Positions 16,796-26,600 of a stretch of DNA of 33,796 nucleotides are shown here, one piece after another (position 1 is the stretch's first letter; the number at the start of each line of letters is the position of its first letter). The notes under the pieces are model-generated. The model had not been told where the DNA came from. It ran no database searches and worked only from the letters and a program-made list of their open reading frames with translations. The stretch is from Parachlamydiaceae bacterium (lineage in GTDB: Bacteria; Chlamydiota; Chlamydiia; Chlamydiales; Parachlamydiaceae), in the NCBI GenBank assembly GCA_013813265.1, contig JACCRY010000020.1, positions 1 through 33,796 of the forward strand. Reading direction: 5' to 3'. The translations under genes were made by a program, and so were the position numbers.

Positions 16796-18139
16796 TCATA
16801 TCGGCTGCACGGTAGTTTCTTGCTTTATTATCTCAGGCCTTGCATAAAACCGCGTCCCGATCTGCTTACGCACTTCAGGCTGCCCAATGAGGTCCAAGAC
16901 CTCTTGACAAAACCCATGAACAAGCAATCTTTTAGCATCTGCCACAGGAAAGCCTCTTGACTGCATATAGAAAAGCTCTTCCTTTTCAAGCTGCCCTATC
17001 GTGGCACCATGAGAAGCTTTGACACTATCTGCAAAAATTTCAAGGTTGGGTTTACTTTCGGCAGTGGCCCCATCACTCAATAACAAATTACGGTTTAGTT
17101 GAAAAGCGTTTGTTTCCTGAGCAGCTTGTCTTACCATAATTTTGCCCTCAAAACTCGAATGGCCGGCATCATTAAGAACACCTTTGAAGAGCTGTCTCGA
17201 AAGGCAATTTGGAGCCTGATGATCGATAAAAATATGTTGATGGGTTTCACGCCTCTCTTCGAGCATCCACACACCACTAAGTGACACCTCAGACTGCTCC
17301 CCTATCAAAGTGGCGCGGTAATCATTACGTACCGTCTTGCTACCAGTTGTCACTCCAATCGATTTCAAAGTTGCAGACTTTTTTAACGTTGCGCGTAGAG
17401 CATCGAAGTGCCACTGATCTGCACTCTCATGAAAATTAGCTTGCACGTAACGTACATGCGCATTTTCTTCTAAAGAAATGTCCGTCCTCTGATTAATAAA
17501 ACCGTTTAAAGAAGAAAGAAAAGCATGACTCGAGAAAATTTCGATCTCTGTAGATGCTCCCGCAAAAACCTGCATTCTAGGCGCCACAAATGGATTCGGA
17601 ATGCGACTATCGACAACATGTAAAATTTGTACAGGCACAGTGCAAACTGTTTTTGGAGGCAAATAAAGAAAAAGTCCTTCGCCATGTAGAGCCAAATTTA
17701 AAAGCGCAAAAGGATCTAATTCCTCTTTGATCGATTTTCCAATCTGATTGGTCAAAAGGGAGCCATATGTTCTCATAGCCTCACTTAACCGCAAGACGAT
17801 CATTTTCTTCGGAAGAGCTAAAATACGTGAAAGCTCCGGAGTAAAATGCCCATTTACAAAAACCAATACTGATTCTTTGCATTCAGGATAGATATGAGTT
17901 TCTATGACTTCTTTTTCAAGACTTACTGGTTTTGCTTCTACATAAACTTGATTGTAGAGCTGCCCAAGTTTGACATAACGGAAAACTTCATTTTTGCGTG
18001 TTGGCAGTCCTACCTTACAAAACTGTTCCCATGCTGCAGCTTGCAATCCTGCAAGCGCAGTATCTTTTAAAGTCGAATTGTATAAAGTCTCTAACCGAGT
18101 GTGGAAGTCATCGATTTCCGAACGGATCTCCGTCATCAT
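16796..18139 (-). CDS. sufD: Fe-S assembly scaffold subunit SufD
   Basis: SufD is a beta-helix protein that pairs with SufB in the SufBC2D scaffold and supports cluster assembly and iron entry. The 447-residue protein is in the expected range. The C-terminal region carries the SufB/SufD signature: [20 protein letters not shown], then [21 protein letters not shown]. The start overlaps the sufC stop in ATGATGA, so the two are translationally coupled; the second ATG of this string is an equally possible start. The N-terminal part is divergent, as usual in this family. Confidence 0.94.
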   Translation of the reverse strand: MMTEIRSEIDDFHTRLETLYNSTLKDTALAGLQAAAWEQFCKVGLPTRKNEVFRYVKLGQLYNQVYVEAKPVSLEKEVIETHIYPECKESVLVFVNGHFTPELSRILALPKKMIVLRLSEAMRTYGSLLTNQIGKSIKEELDPFALLNLALHGEGLFLYLPPKTVCTVPVQILHVVDSRIPNPFVAPRMQVFAGASTEIEIFSSHAFLSSLNGFINQRTDISLEENAHVRYVQANFHESADQWHFDALRATLKKSATLKSIGVTTGSKTVRNDYRATLIGEQSEVSLSGVWMLEERRETHQHIFIDHQAPNCLSRQLFKGVLNDAGHSSFEGKIMVRQAAQETNAFQLNRNLLLSDGATAESKPNLEIFADSVKASHGATIGQLEKEELFYMQSRGFPVADAKRLLVHGFCQEVLDLIGQPEVRKQIGTRFYARPEIIKQETTVQPI

Positions 18140-18900
18140 TTTATAACTTCCTCTTCAGAGGAGACTGTTAACCAGTCATATCCACGCTTTTCAAGCTCTA
18201 GAGCGAGTTCTGCTCCACCTGATTGAACAATCTTCCCATCCAACATGACATGAACATATGTAGGTTTAATATAATCCAAAAGGCGCTGATAGTGCGTGAT
18301 TAACAAAAGGCCAATCGATTCATTCATGTAATTATTCACCCCATTAGCCACAATGCGCATTGCATCGATGTCCAAACCTGAATCAGTTTCATCTAAAATT
18401 GCCAATTCGGGAGCCAATAAAGCCATCTGCAAAATTTCATTGCGCTTCTTTTCGCCTCCTGAAAATCCCTCATTAAGATTACGCTCTTTAAATTCAGTCC
18501 TTATTTCCATAAGCTTCATTTTGGCATCCATCAGAGGCTCAAACTCTTCTGAAGAAACCTCAGTCTCTCCTGCCGCTTTTCGCTTAGCATTGTAAGCAGC
18601 TCGCAAGAATGACACATTACTCACACCTGGTATTTCGATTGGATACTGAAAGCTCATAAAAAGCCCAGCGTGAGCTCGTTGCTCAGGTTCCATTGTTAGG
18701 AGATCTTCGCCTTTAAATAAGATTGTTCCCTCTGTAACTTCATAGGACGGATGTCCTGCAAGTACCTTCGCCAGCGTGGATTTTCCTGCACCGTTTGGTC
18801 CCATGATTGCGTGGATTTCCCCAGCATTGATGACCAGGTTAACTCCTTTCAGGATTTCCTTCCCCTCAATAGACGTGCGCAAATTCTTTATTTCTAACAT
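18136..18900 (-). CDS. sufC: Fe-S assembly ATPase SufC
   Basis: SufC is the ABC-type ATPase of the SufBCD complex; ATP binding drives the conformational change that exposes the assembly site. It is soluble and not a transporter. The 254-residue protein has Walker [10 protein letters not shown] (34-42), the Q-loop region SFQYP (83-87), the signature [10 protein letters not shown] (146-155) in the form typical of SufC, Walker [13 protein letters not shown] (167-178) and the switch histidine in ITHYQ (201-205). It starts 1 base after the sufB stop and overlaps sufD by 4 bases. Confidence 0.97.
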   Translation of the reverse strand: MLEIKNLRTSIEGKEILKGVNLVINAGEIHAIMGPNGAGKSTLAKVLAGHPSYEVTEGTILFKGEDLLTMEPEQRAHAGLFMSFQYPIEIPGVSNVSFLRAAYNAKRKAAGETEVSSEEFEPLMDAKMKLMEIRTEFKERNLNEGFSGGEKKRNEILQMALLAPELAILDETDSGLDIDAMRIVANGVNNYMNESIGLLLITHYQRLLDYIKPTYVHVMLDGKIVQSGGAELALELEKRGYDWLTVSSEEEVIK

Positions 18901-18901
18901 T

Positions 18902-20338
18902 TTATCCTACGGAATTTTCTAATTTTAGTGTCAGCAGCTTCTGCGCTTCTGCGGCAAATTCCAAAGGCAATTCTCTGATAACGTCTTTGCAAAATCCATT
19001 GACGATCATGTTGATAGCATCTTCTTTTGAGATACCGCGCACTTGAAAATAAAACAGCTGTTCTTCATTCATTTTGGAAGTCGAAGCTTCATGCTCCACT
19101 TGGCTGGTTGAATTGCCAACTTCAATGTAAGGAAACGTATTTGCGGAACAGTTAGCTCCAACCAGCATGGAATCACATTGCGTATAATTACGTGCATTAG
19201 ATGCGCGTGGTACAACCTTGACAAGCCCACGATAGCTATTATGAGAAAAGTCAGCTGCAATGCCTTTAGAGATAATTGTCGATGTCGTATTTTTCCCAAG
19301 ATGAATCATCTTTGTGCCGGTATCTGCTTGCATCTTTCCATTTGTCAGAGCGATAGAATAGAACTCGCCTGTCGAATTATCTCCTTGCAAAATGCAGCTC
19401 GGATATTTCCAGGTAATTGCAGCTCCAACTTCGACTTGTGTCCAGGAAATTTTTGAATTAACTCCTTGACAGCGCCCGCGTTTAGTCACAAAATTGTAAA
19501 TTCCTCCTAGTCCGGTCTCTGGATTACCTGAATACCAGTTTTGCACTGTGGCGTACTTGATTTCCGCATTGTCTAATGCGATTAGCTCGACGACTGCGGC
19601 ATGTAACTGATTATTATCGTAAGCCGGAGCCGTACAACCTTCTAAATAGCTGACAAATGATCCCTCTTCCGCGATGATCAACGTTCGCTCAAACTGACCT
19701 GATTCCTTGTCATTAATACGGAAGTAAGTGGAGAGTTCAAGAGGTGAACGTACACCTTTAGGTATGTAAACAAAAGAGCCATCACTAAAGACCGCCGAAT
19801 TCAAAGCCGCATAAAAATTATCTCCAATCGGAACCACACTTCCTAAGTATTTTTCTACGAGTTCAGGATAAAGATGGATCGCTTCAGATATTGAACAAAG
19901 AACTACGCCCGCTTCGTCCAGTTTATGCTTAAAAGTTGTTCCTATTGAAACTGAATCAAACACCATATCAACGGCAACATTAGATAGACGCTTTTGCTCA
20001 TCTAATGGGATCCCTAACCGCTCAAAAGTCTTAAGTATCTCAGGGTCAACATCTTCTAATCGATTGACTGTTGCTTTCGTTTTAGGAGCTGAATAATAGG
20101 AGATGTTTTGATAATCAATAGGGGGGTATTCTGCGTTTACCCAGTGGGGTTCTTCCATTTCCAGCCATTTTCGATAGGCTTTTAATCGAAATTGCAGAAG
20201 AAAATCAGGTTCTCCCTTCTTTTCCGAGATGGCACGAACAACATCTTCGCTTAGCCCTTTCGGGAAACTATCGCTCTCCACATCCGTGGTAAACCCATAT
20301 TTATATTCAGGACTATTTTGAAATAGCGCATTACTCAT
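18902..20338 (-). CDS. sufB: Fe-S assembly scaffold subunit SufB
   Basis: SufB is the main scaffold on which Fe-S clusters form. The 478-residue protein has typical length. The core shows [13 protein letters not shown] (187-199) and [19 protein letters not shown] (297-315). [16 protein letters not shown] (391-406) contains Cys397, which corresponds by position to the functionally essential scaffold cysteine known in E. coli Suf[21 protein letters not shown] and VNGFCKDVI mark the C-terminal domain. GGAG lies 10 bases before the ATG. It is the first gene of sufBCDS-sua5 and has its own promoter. Confidence 0.97.
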   Translation of the reverse strand: MSNALFQNSPEYKYGFTTDVESDSFPKGLSEDVVRAISEKKGEPDFLLQFRLKAYRKWLEMEEPHWVNAEYPPIDYQNISYYSAPKTKATVNRLEDVDPEILKTFERLGIPLDEQKRLSNVAVDMVFDSVSIGTTFKHKLDEAGVVLCSISEAIHLYPELVEKYLGSVVPIGDNFYAALNSAVFSDGSFVYIPKGVRSPLELSTYFRINDKESGQFERTLIIAEEGSFVSYLEGCTAPAYDNNQLHAAVVELIALDNAEIKYATVQNWYSGNPETGLGGIYNFVTKRGRCQGVNSKISWTQVEVGAAITWKYPSCILQGDNSTGEFYSIALTNGKMQADTGTKMIHLGKNTTSTIISKGIAADFSHNSYRGLVKVVPRASNARNYTQCDSMLVGANCSANTFPYIEVGNSTSQVEHEASTSKMNEEQLFYFQVRGISKEDAINMIVNGFCKDVIRELPLEFAAEAQKLLTLKLENSVG

Positions 20339-20361
20339 AACTGATTTTCTCCATACATACC

Positions 20362-20390
20362 ATTATCATTATTTTTCTCATTGATTTCAA
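20362..20390 (-). promoter_or_regulatory. Promoter of the suf operon
   Basis: On the minus strand TTGAAA (20390-20385) and GATAAT (20367-20362) are separated by exactly 17 bases. The predicted transcript starts close to 20355, leaving a very short leader before sufB at 20338. Its -35 box overlaps that of the divergent ribosomal-protein promoter. Confidence 0.6.
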
Positions 20391-20409
20391 ATGGAATTAG
20401 AGTTATGAT
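20381..20409 (+). promoter_or_regulatory. Promoter of rplU-rpmA-obgE
   Basis: TTGATT (20381-20386) and TATGAT (20404-20409) are separated by exactly 17 bases. The transcript should start near 20416, giving a leader of about 95 bases before rplU. Confidence 0.6.
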
Positions 20410-20425
20410 GACTTCTTTAGCGCCA

Positions 20426-20473
20426 GCTCAATCTCTGAGCAGGCAACACATCGGCTTTGAAAACCATTAAGCC
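20426..20473 (+). promoter_or_regulatory. Two small hairpins in the rplU leader
   Basis: GCTCA/TGAGC (20426-20440, loop of five) and GGCTT/AAGCC (20453-20473, loop of eleven) can form in the untranslated leader. L21 leaders with autoregulatory structures are known in other bacteria; these stems are short and any regulatory role is speculation. Confidence 0.25.
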
Positions 20474-20509
20474 GTGACAAAATTGAACGAAAATTTAATA
20501 GGGGATTTC

Positions 20510-20860
20510 ATGTACGCCATTATCAAAACAGGTGGGAAACAATACAAAGTAGCGCTAGGTGACTTCATCGATGTCGAATTGTTAGAAGCAGATCTAGGCT
20601 CTGAAGTGCAATTTGAAGTACTTTTCGTTAGTGACGGAGAATCACAACAAGTAGGCGTGCCTCTTGTTGCCGGTGCTTCAGTTATTGGAGAAGTCATTGA
20701 TTGGGTCGCAGGACCAAAAGTAACTAGCGTTAAATACAAACCTAGCCATCGCGATTACCGTAAGTTCGGTCACCGCCAAAAGTATTCACGTGTAAAAATC
20801 ACCTCAATCAGCGGCGTTCATGCAGAGTCTAATCAACGACGCACTCACGCAAAGGTATAA
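20510..20860 (+). CDS. rplU: Large-subunit ribosomal protein bL21
   Basis: This is a 50S protein that binds 23S rRNA. The 116-residue product begins MYAIIKTGGKQYKV, the near-universal bL21 N-terminus, and ends with the KYKPSHRDYRKFGHRQKYSRVKI region. A frame open further upstream (from GTG at 20474) is not used: the family start and GGGGA six bases upstream fix the ATG at 20510. It is followed by rpmA after 12 bases and obgE, the common bacterial order. Confidence 0.96.
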   Translation: MYAIIKTGGKQYKVALGDFIDVELLEADLGSEVQFEVLFVSDGESQQVGVPLVAGASVIGEVIDWVAGPKVTSVKYKPSHRDYRKFGHRQKYSRVKITSISGVHAESNQRRTHAKV

Positions 20861-20872
20861 AGGAGCTTTAGA

Positions 20873-21124
20873 ATGGCACATAAGAAAGGTCAAGGATCTA
20901 CGCGTAATGGACGCGATTCACATTCAAAACGCCTCGGCATCAAAGTTGGCAATGGCCAGCTAGTAAAAGCAGGCAGCATCCTTTGCAGACAACGCGGAAC
21001 AAAATGGCATCAAGGTGCCAATGTTGGCCGTGGTAACGACGATACACTCTTTGCCCTCGCTGATGGCATTGTAGCTTTTAACAAAACAGATAAAACGAGG
21101 ATTTCAGTCCAGGCTGAAGTGTAG
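20873..21124 (+). CDS. rpmA: Large-subunit ribosomal protein bL27
   Basis: bL27 reaches the peptidyl-transferase centre with its N-terminus. The 83-residue protein begins [20 protein letters not shown] and contains the family block [28 protein letters not shown] precedes the start. There is no cleaved N-terminal extension of the Firmicutes type. Confidence 0.97.
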   Translation: MAHKKGQGSTRNGRDSHSKRLGIKVGNGQLVKAGSILCRQRGTKWHQGANVGRGNDDTLFALADGIVAFNKTDKTRISVQAEV

Positions 21125-21125
21125 C

Positions 21126-22127
21126 ATGAAATTTACCGATCGCGTAACCATTCAATTGGCAGCAGGCAAAGGCGGCAATGGGGTCGTCTCCTGGCGCAAA
21201 GAAAAATTTGTTCCCAAAGGGGGGCCCAACGGAGGCAATGGCGGAAAAGGTGGTTCAATCATCCTTCAAGCTGACAACCAAGTTTATTCTTTAGAATGGT
21301 TCCGCAATCGGCGCATTTTAAAAGCTGAAAACGGAATGCCCGGAGCCTCCAGCGACCGTCAAGGTCGTGGCGGGGAAAATCTCATTCTTAAAGTCCCCTG
21401 TGGAACGCTTGTCAAAGATGCAGTGACCCATGAGATACTCTACGATTTAGTTGATAATAAGCAGAAAGTTATCCTCTGCGCCGGTGGTAAAGGCGGTAAA
21501 GGGAATGCTTGCTTTGCAACACCTACAAATCGCGCACCTAATATCTGGACGCCTGGTCTTGAAGGTGAGTCTGCTAACGTCGAGTTTGAACTCAAATTGA
21601 TCGCGGATGTCGGGTTAGTCGGTTTTCCAAATGCGGGTAAATCGACTTTGATTTCTGCCATTGCCGATGTAAAAGTCAAAATTGCACCGTACCCTTTTAC
21701 GACTTTGCAACCGAATTTAGGATTCATCCAACGTGAAAACTACACGCGTGTTTTTATTGCGGATATACCAGGAATTATCGAAGGGGCCCATCGCAACCGA
21801 GGTTTAGGCTTCGAATTCTTGCGCCACATCGAACGCACTAAGCTTCTTATCTATATGCTCGATGCATCTGGAATTGATGGTCGCTCTCCTACCGAAGACT
21901 TTAAAGTTCTGCGTGCAGAGTTGCTTGCTTACAATCCTGAGATGCTTGACCGCCCCAGCTTAGTTGTTCTCAATAAAATTGACTCAGATGAAGCAGCTGC
22001 AAACATCTATGAATTCAGGGAAACATTTGCGAATGAGCCCTTTATGAAACAGCATCTTTTTGAAATTTCAGCCGAACGGGGTGATGGACTTGAACAGCTA
22101 ACCAACGCTATCAAAGATCTTGCTTAA
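21126..22127 (+). CDS. obgE: Ribosome-assembly GTPase Obg
   Basis: This GTPase acts in late 50S assembly and in coupling growth to nucleotide levels. The 333-residue protein has the glycine-rich Obg fold (1-158; for example AAGKGGNGVVSWRKEKFVPKGG) and a G domain with G1 GFPNAGKST (166-174), switch I threonines (192-193), G3 DIPG (213-216), G4 NKID (283-286) and G5 SAE (315-317). The variable C-terminal OCT domain is absent, as in many Obg proteins of this length. It starts one base after the rpmA stop. Confidence 0.95.
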   Translation: MKFTDRVTIQLAAGKGGNGVVSWRKEKFVPKGGPNGGNGGKGGSIILQADNQVYSLEWFRNRRILKAENGMPGASSDRQGRGGENLILKVPCGTLVKDAVTHEILYDLVDNKQKVILCAGGKGGKGNACFATPTNRAPNIWTPGLEGESANVEFELKLIADVGLVGFPNAGKSTLISAIADVKVKIAPYPFTTLQPNLGFIQRENYTRVFIADIPGIIEGAHRNRGLGFEFLRHIERTKLLIYMLDASGIDGRSPTEDFKVLRAELLAYNPEMLDRPSLVVLNKIDSDEAAANIYEFRETFANEPFMKQHLFEISAERGDGLEQLTNAIKDLA

Positions 22128-22141
22128 CAGCATAGAAGTAG

Positions 22142-22190
22142 AGGCTTCCACGCAAATTGTACTAGCATGGAGGCCTATTCTTTCCTATTC
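22142..22190 (+). terminator. Hairpin terminator after obgE
   Basis: AGGCTTCCA (22142-22150) pairs with TGGAGGCCT (22168-22176) with one G-U pair, followed by ATTCTTTCCTATTCTTTT. It lies 15 bases after the obgE stop and should end the rplU-rpmA-obgE transcript. Confidence 0.65.
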
Positions 22191-22352
22191 TTTTATACCT
22201 ATTGCCTAATCTCTCCTCAAAAATAGTGAATTCAAGTACACTTAATTTAAAGCAACAAAACGTCTGTTTCGCACTCTCCGCGCTTAGCTCCTAAGGCAAT
22301 TTTTATTCTTTATGTTAAGAGTTTAAGCAAAAAAATTAACAAAAGGCTTAAT

Positions 22353-22748
22353 ATGAATGTCAAACCTACAGTTGATAACTATTCTGATCCATATGCACAA
22401 CAACTGTTAGAGCCATTGACTCCAACTCCCCCTCCTGAACCTATTGAGGAAGAAGTAATTTGCTCTCCCCTAATGTTTGAGGCAACAACTTTAGCACTTG
22501 TGGTAGGTCTAAGTTTTGTTGTAGGTTGTGTTGCAACTGCAATTTTTAGCGGACCTATTTTAGCAACAGGTCTATGGCTTGCCGCTACTGTCACAACTAT
22601 TGTTTTGATAAAGCTATCTATCACATGTATTGGAAAAAAACTCAATTGGCGCCCTTCCAATATCTTGCTACTACAGAGCATTGCGACCATTGCACTTGTG
22701 ATTCTTGCACGATTTGCCGCAATTTACTTAAGTATTCTCGGTAATTAA
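22353..22748 (+). CDS. Small membrane protein of unknown function
   Basis: This is a 131-residue protein. It has a Pro/Glu-rich N-terminal 35 residues (LTPTPPPEPIEEE) and then three predicted membrane helices at about 43-66, 68-91 and 103-128. The membrane part resembles that of the next protein: FVVGC in helix 1, then IGKKLNWRPSNILLLQS against IGVKLELKPSTISLMHA. AAAAGG sits upstream of the ATG. No known family is recognised; it is probably an inner-membrane or inclusion-membrane protein. The hydrophobic helices could also fit a chlamydial Inc-like protein, but the bilobed helix pair is not clear. Confidence 0.6.
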   Translation: MNVKPTVDNYSDPYAQQLLEPLTPTPPPEPIEEEVICSPLMFEATTLALVVGLSFVVGCVATAIFSGPILATGLWLAATVTTIVLIKLSITCIGKKLNWRPSNILLLQSIATIALVILARFAAIYLSILGN

Positions 22749-22872
22749 GGAACAAATATTTACTTTGAAAAATCAAGCTAGTAGATATAGTATTTAAGAC
22801 TTGAAAAATTAAGAAGAGTGGAAGAAAGTGTGATACACAGTATCAATAACCCAACTAACAAGTGAAATTCAA

Positions 22873-23499
22873 ATGATCGGTAGTACCTTGATAAGTGGCC
22901 CCAATTTTTTTCCTGGGATAGCAGATTATCTGAAATCTAATCATGAATCTGTAAAAGGAGAACCTCCTTCATTATGGGAAACTATAGCAGAAGTTCGAAA
23001 GACAGTTGACCTGTTTAGAGAAGAACATCTAAAACCATTAAAGAAGTCAATAGATGAAAATTTATTAAAGCCAATCAAAAACACGATAAAACCGATCCAA
23101 GATGTGCTTACAGAGTATCCTGCATTAAAAGTGTCTATTGGATTTGTTGTGGGTTGTGCTTATGGTTTACTTACGAGGGAGCCGGCTTTAATTAGAGGTG
23201 TGTATGGCGCTGGCTGTGTTGTGGGGGCGATAGCAGTGCGTTATGTAATTGATCAAATTGGAGTCAAACTAGAGCTGAAACCATCCACCATTTCTTTAAT
23301 GCATGCGTTTGGCTCCGCTTTAAGGTCAGCGGTTGGGTTGATTGCTGGAGTTGCCTTGGACATTTTTAAATCGATTAGTGGTTGGACCCTTATTGGCCCA
23401 TCTATAATGTTCATTTTGTCTTTAGTAGAGGTATATGATTTGAGATGCGAGGAAGAGCAAGCCGAGGCAGAATTGGCCGGCGTAAAATTAAATTCATGA
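22873..23499 (+). CDS. Membrane protein of unknown function, related to the preceding one
   Basis: This is a 208-residue protein. Residues 1-85 are soluble, with a helical, lysine-rich stretch (EEHLKPLKKSIDENLLKPIK). Residues about 88-190 hold three or four hydrophobic segments (SIGFVVGCAYGLL, GAGCVVGAIAVRYVI, SAVGLIAGVALDIF, GPSIMFILSLVEV). An acidic tail follows. The module FVVGC to ISLMHA is shared with the upstream protein, so both belong to one family. The ribosome-binding site is weak. It converges on the giant gene; a weak TACCGC/GCGGTA hairpin lies 63 bases downstream. Confidence 0.6.
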   Translation: MIGSTLISGPNFFPGIADYLKSNHESVKGEPPSLWETIAEVRKTVDLFREEHLKPLKKSIDENLLKPIKNTIKPIQDVLTEYPALKVSIGFVVGCAYGLLTREPALIRGVYGAGCVVGAIAVRYVIDQIGVKLELKPSTISLMHAFGSALRSAVGLIAGVALDIFKSISGWTLIGPSIMFILSLVEVYDLRCEEEQAEAELAGVKLNS

Positions 23500-23594
23500 A
23501 TCGCGCAAGACATCGAATAAAATCCGTATTTTGTATTTAGATAAATTAAGGCGCCCTCTCATACCGCTACAGCGCGGTAACAGTGTTAATTAAT

Positions 23595-23621
23595 AAAAAG
23601 CCCGGCATTTTAATGCCGAGC
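23595..23621 (-). terminator. Terminator of the giant gene
   Basis: On the minus strand GCTCGGCAT, a short loop and ATGCCGGGC form a stem with one mismatch, followed directly by five T and ATTA. It lies about 20 bases after the stop codon, the classical position of an intrinsic terminator. Confidence 0.8.
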
Positions 23622-23640
23622 TCCAGGAATTTACTCAGTA

Positions 23641-26600
23641 CTACTCAGCTTCAGGCTCTTTAGGCAACAAAAATGATAGAACCTGCTGGTCTTTAAAAAC
23701 AGCGGCCGCTCTAGGCCCCACGAACCATTGAAGATTATCAAGAAGATTCAGATCCTCCATTACTTTCTTAACTTTAGTCGTAAGATCTTTATTAAGCTCA
23801 TTTGAATCCACCTCTTTAGGATGATAAGCTTTTGTAAAGGACAGGAATTTCCAAATCATACGGCGAAGCTTTTCGTCGCTCTCAGCACTCGACACAAAAT
23901 CCCAAGCTTGCTGGCTCACTCCAAAGTAGAGAATCATAGAAACTACAATCTTCGTAAACATACGCGCAAGCCATGTAATAGGGGCAAGCCAAGGACTCCA
24001 AGTAGCGAAATAAGCATCAATCTCCTTCATAACTTTAGTTTTCAACCTTTTCTTAAAGAGGCCTTCTGCAATAGTTTCTTTACCTACTAAATTTTTGTTA
24101 TCAATAAGATGCTCTTCTAAGTCTTTATAAGCCGCTATATCTTCCAGATCAACCTCTTCATCTTCCTGACCACCTCCTAACAGATTGATAGCCAACAGGA
24201 TACGGCTATCTTTATTTGTTACTCGTCCTACTTGATTGCCCAAAGCTTCAACCACATTATTCCAAGTGATCTCTTGAGCAATTTCCGGAACAAGCAAGAA
24301 GCTTGCACCTTTGCCTGGAAACATGATCTCAGCAAGCATCTCGCCGGATTTCACTTCAAAATGCCATTTCCTAATTCTTGCTTTGAAGGCTTCATCGTTT
24401 TCGTCCTCATTTTGTAGCAACGTAATGCCTAATTTCTTAAGTGTCGTCGGAGTTAAATCCTCTAGCTGATCGTCAGTTAATTCAACATAGCCCTCAGCGT
24501 CGTCCATAGATCCAAGCATGGGCAAAGCTGCTGCTAAAGCTTCAGATAAAAATGTTTCGGAATCAAGAATGCCTACAACATTTGGTTGTGTCATGATCTG
24601 GGTAATATTCGCATTAAGGATCTTGATAAGGAAAGGGCCTAAGTCTTTTAACTTCCCATCCGAATTATAATCCCCGCCCAGCACCTCAAGGAAAACTTTC
24701 TCTAAATCATTTACAAATCCGCCATATCCGGACAATCCATCTCTTGAATTCACATTTTTTAGAGCAACTAGCTTCTCTTTAACATAGTTTTGCATCTTGA
24801 GGACATTACTGTCATCAATGTCAACAAGTGGTTGAATCTTAGTAGCAACATCATCGATTTGGACCATGTACTCCTTAAATATAGCTTCAGCAAGGAATTC
24901 ATGCGTGATGACATCATGAAGAAATTCAGGCAATAGTGCTTTACGAAGCTTTTCAGGAACGACCTCTTTTAGCCAACTTGCAGCTGTTTTCGTTAAATCT
25001 TGAGCGTCATAGGCTTCTATCATTCTTGCTAAAACTTCGAGGAGCTTCTTCTCAGGAGATTCCCCTTTTTTAACAAGGAACAACTGTGCTACGCATATAT
25101 TTACTAAGGCATGTGCACTTTCTTTGATGATACCTGAGGTCGTTTCATCTCTAAGAAGGTCTTTGGCAATTTCATTAAACAGAAGCGGCTGATCAAAAAT
25201 CTTCCCTTTTTTCTCAGAATACTCGTCAATGGTGGAATCAATAGAGGCACAAATAGTGCCTACCACTTTTGCTAAACCACCGAACTTTCCTTCTTGTAAG
25301 CCTGAAGCCTTGTCTAATTTTTCGATTATTGTGATTGCTTTGATGTGCTTACTTTGTAAATCGATTATCTTTTTGCAGGTATCATTTACAAAGGATTCTT
25401 CAACCATCTTAATAATACTTTCACGAGTAACGAATTCTTCGTCCTTATTTGTAAAAATTGTTTCCCAAGTTTCTTTTGGCAGGATTTCATCGACGATTTT
25501 TTGCGCAATGTCATGTTGATTTCCAGATACTTTAGGATGATATTCATTGAGAATCGATATCAATTTTTGTCTAATGTTTACAACAGAACTTTTCGTTGCA
25601 GAAAGGATCACGTTCCCATTTTCATCTTTTTCGGCAGGTTTTAAAAACTCACTGATTATAAGGTAAACCGCACGTTTGACCAAAGTCTCGCGAATCTGTT
25701 TGATATTTACATTCACTTTCGTCGTCAAAAATTCTCTAAGTAAGGAATTAATAAAATCTGGAAAACCAGCAATTAAAGGTTTTTGACGTTTTAAAGTAAG
25801 CTTTTTGAGATCGTCACAATGAGCTTTAAAATGATCGGATGCTTCTTCATATTGGGCAAGATCTTCAATACAAGCCTCTACATCAAAATGTTCAAAGTTC
25901 ACATTTGCTTTAAGTTTTTTTATCAATAAGTCGAGGTCTAATCCCTTTTTTTCTGAAAAAACCTCCCTAATTGCTTCAAAAATAGCTTTATAGGTAGGAT
26001 CAAAAAAATCTTCCTCTTTAAGCAATTTCAGGCCAATTAAGGCATTTTCTGGACTACTGAGGATAGATCCCAAAACTTGTACTTCACATTTTTTTGATGA
26101 AGATTTATCTTCATTAGCTAGGTCAGTAATGAATTCATTTATTTTATCAAGGACCATAACATCGATAAATGCAACTAAATCTGTAGAGGCTTTCTCAATA
26201 TTTTCTAAGCGCTTTTCATGCTCTTTTGAATCAATTAGTCCAAGACCTTCAAGTTTATGATGCTTGTTGACTGGACCGCGTGGCTCAGCTCTAATTAAAG
26301 GACGAATTGGCCGTTCAAGTGGATCGCGTTTACGATGGAGTGAACCTAGAGGAAGAACGTGAGTTTCCAAGTCTAAAGCTTGAAGAGACCGCTTTTTCGA
26401 TCGTTCTTCAGCAATGACCTCATCCACTAAAAGTTCCCCTTTCTCTGAGTTCCCTTGAAGAGGTGCTTGCAACTTATGTGCTAATTCAACATAAGGAACT
26501 GCAAATGTAGCCAAAAATCCCTTTGTGATGACCTTTCGTAAAAACTTAGGCATCAGCTCCTTCCAGCCTTCTTTTGGAATAAATAAGTCGATCGATCTAT

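Noticed and set aside
20474-20509. Upstream GTG start extending bL21 by 12 residues
   Set aside because: The family starts at MYAIIKTGGKQY, and GGGGA lies directly before the ATG at 20510.
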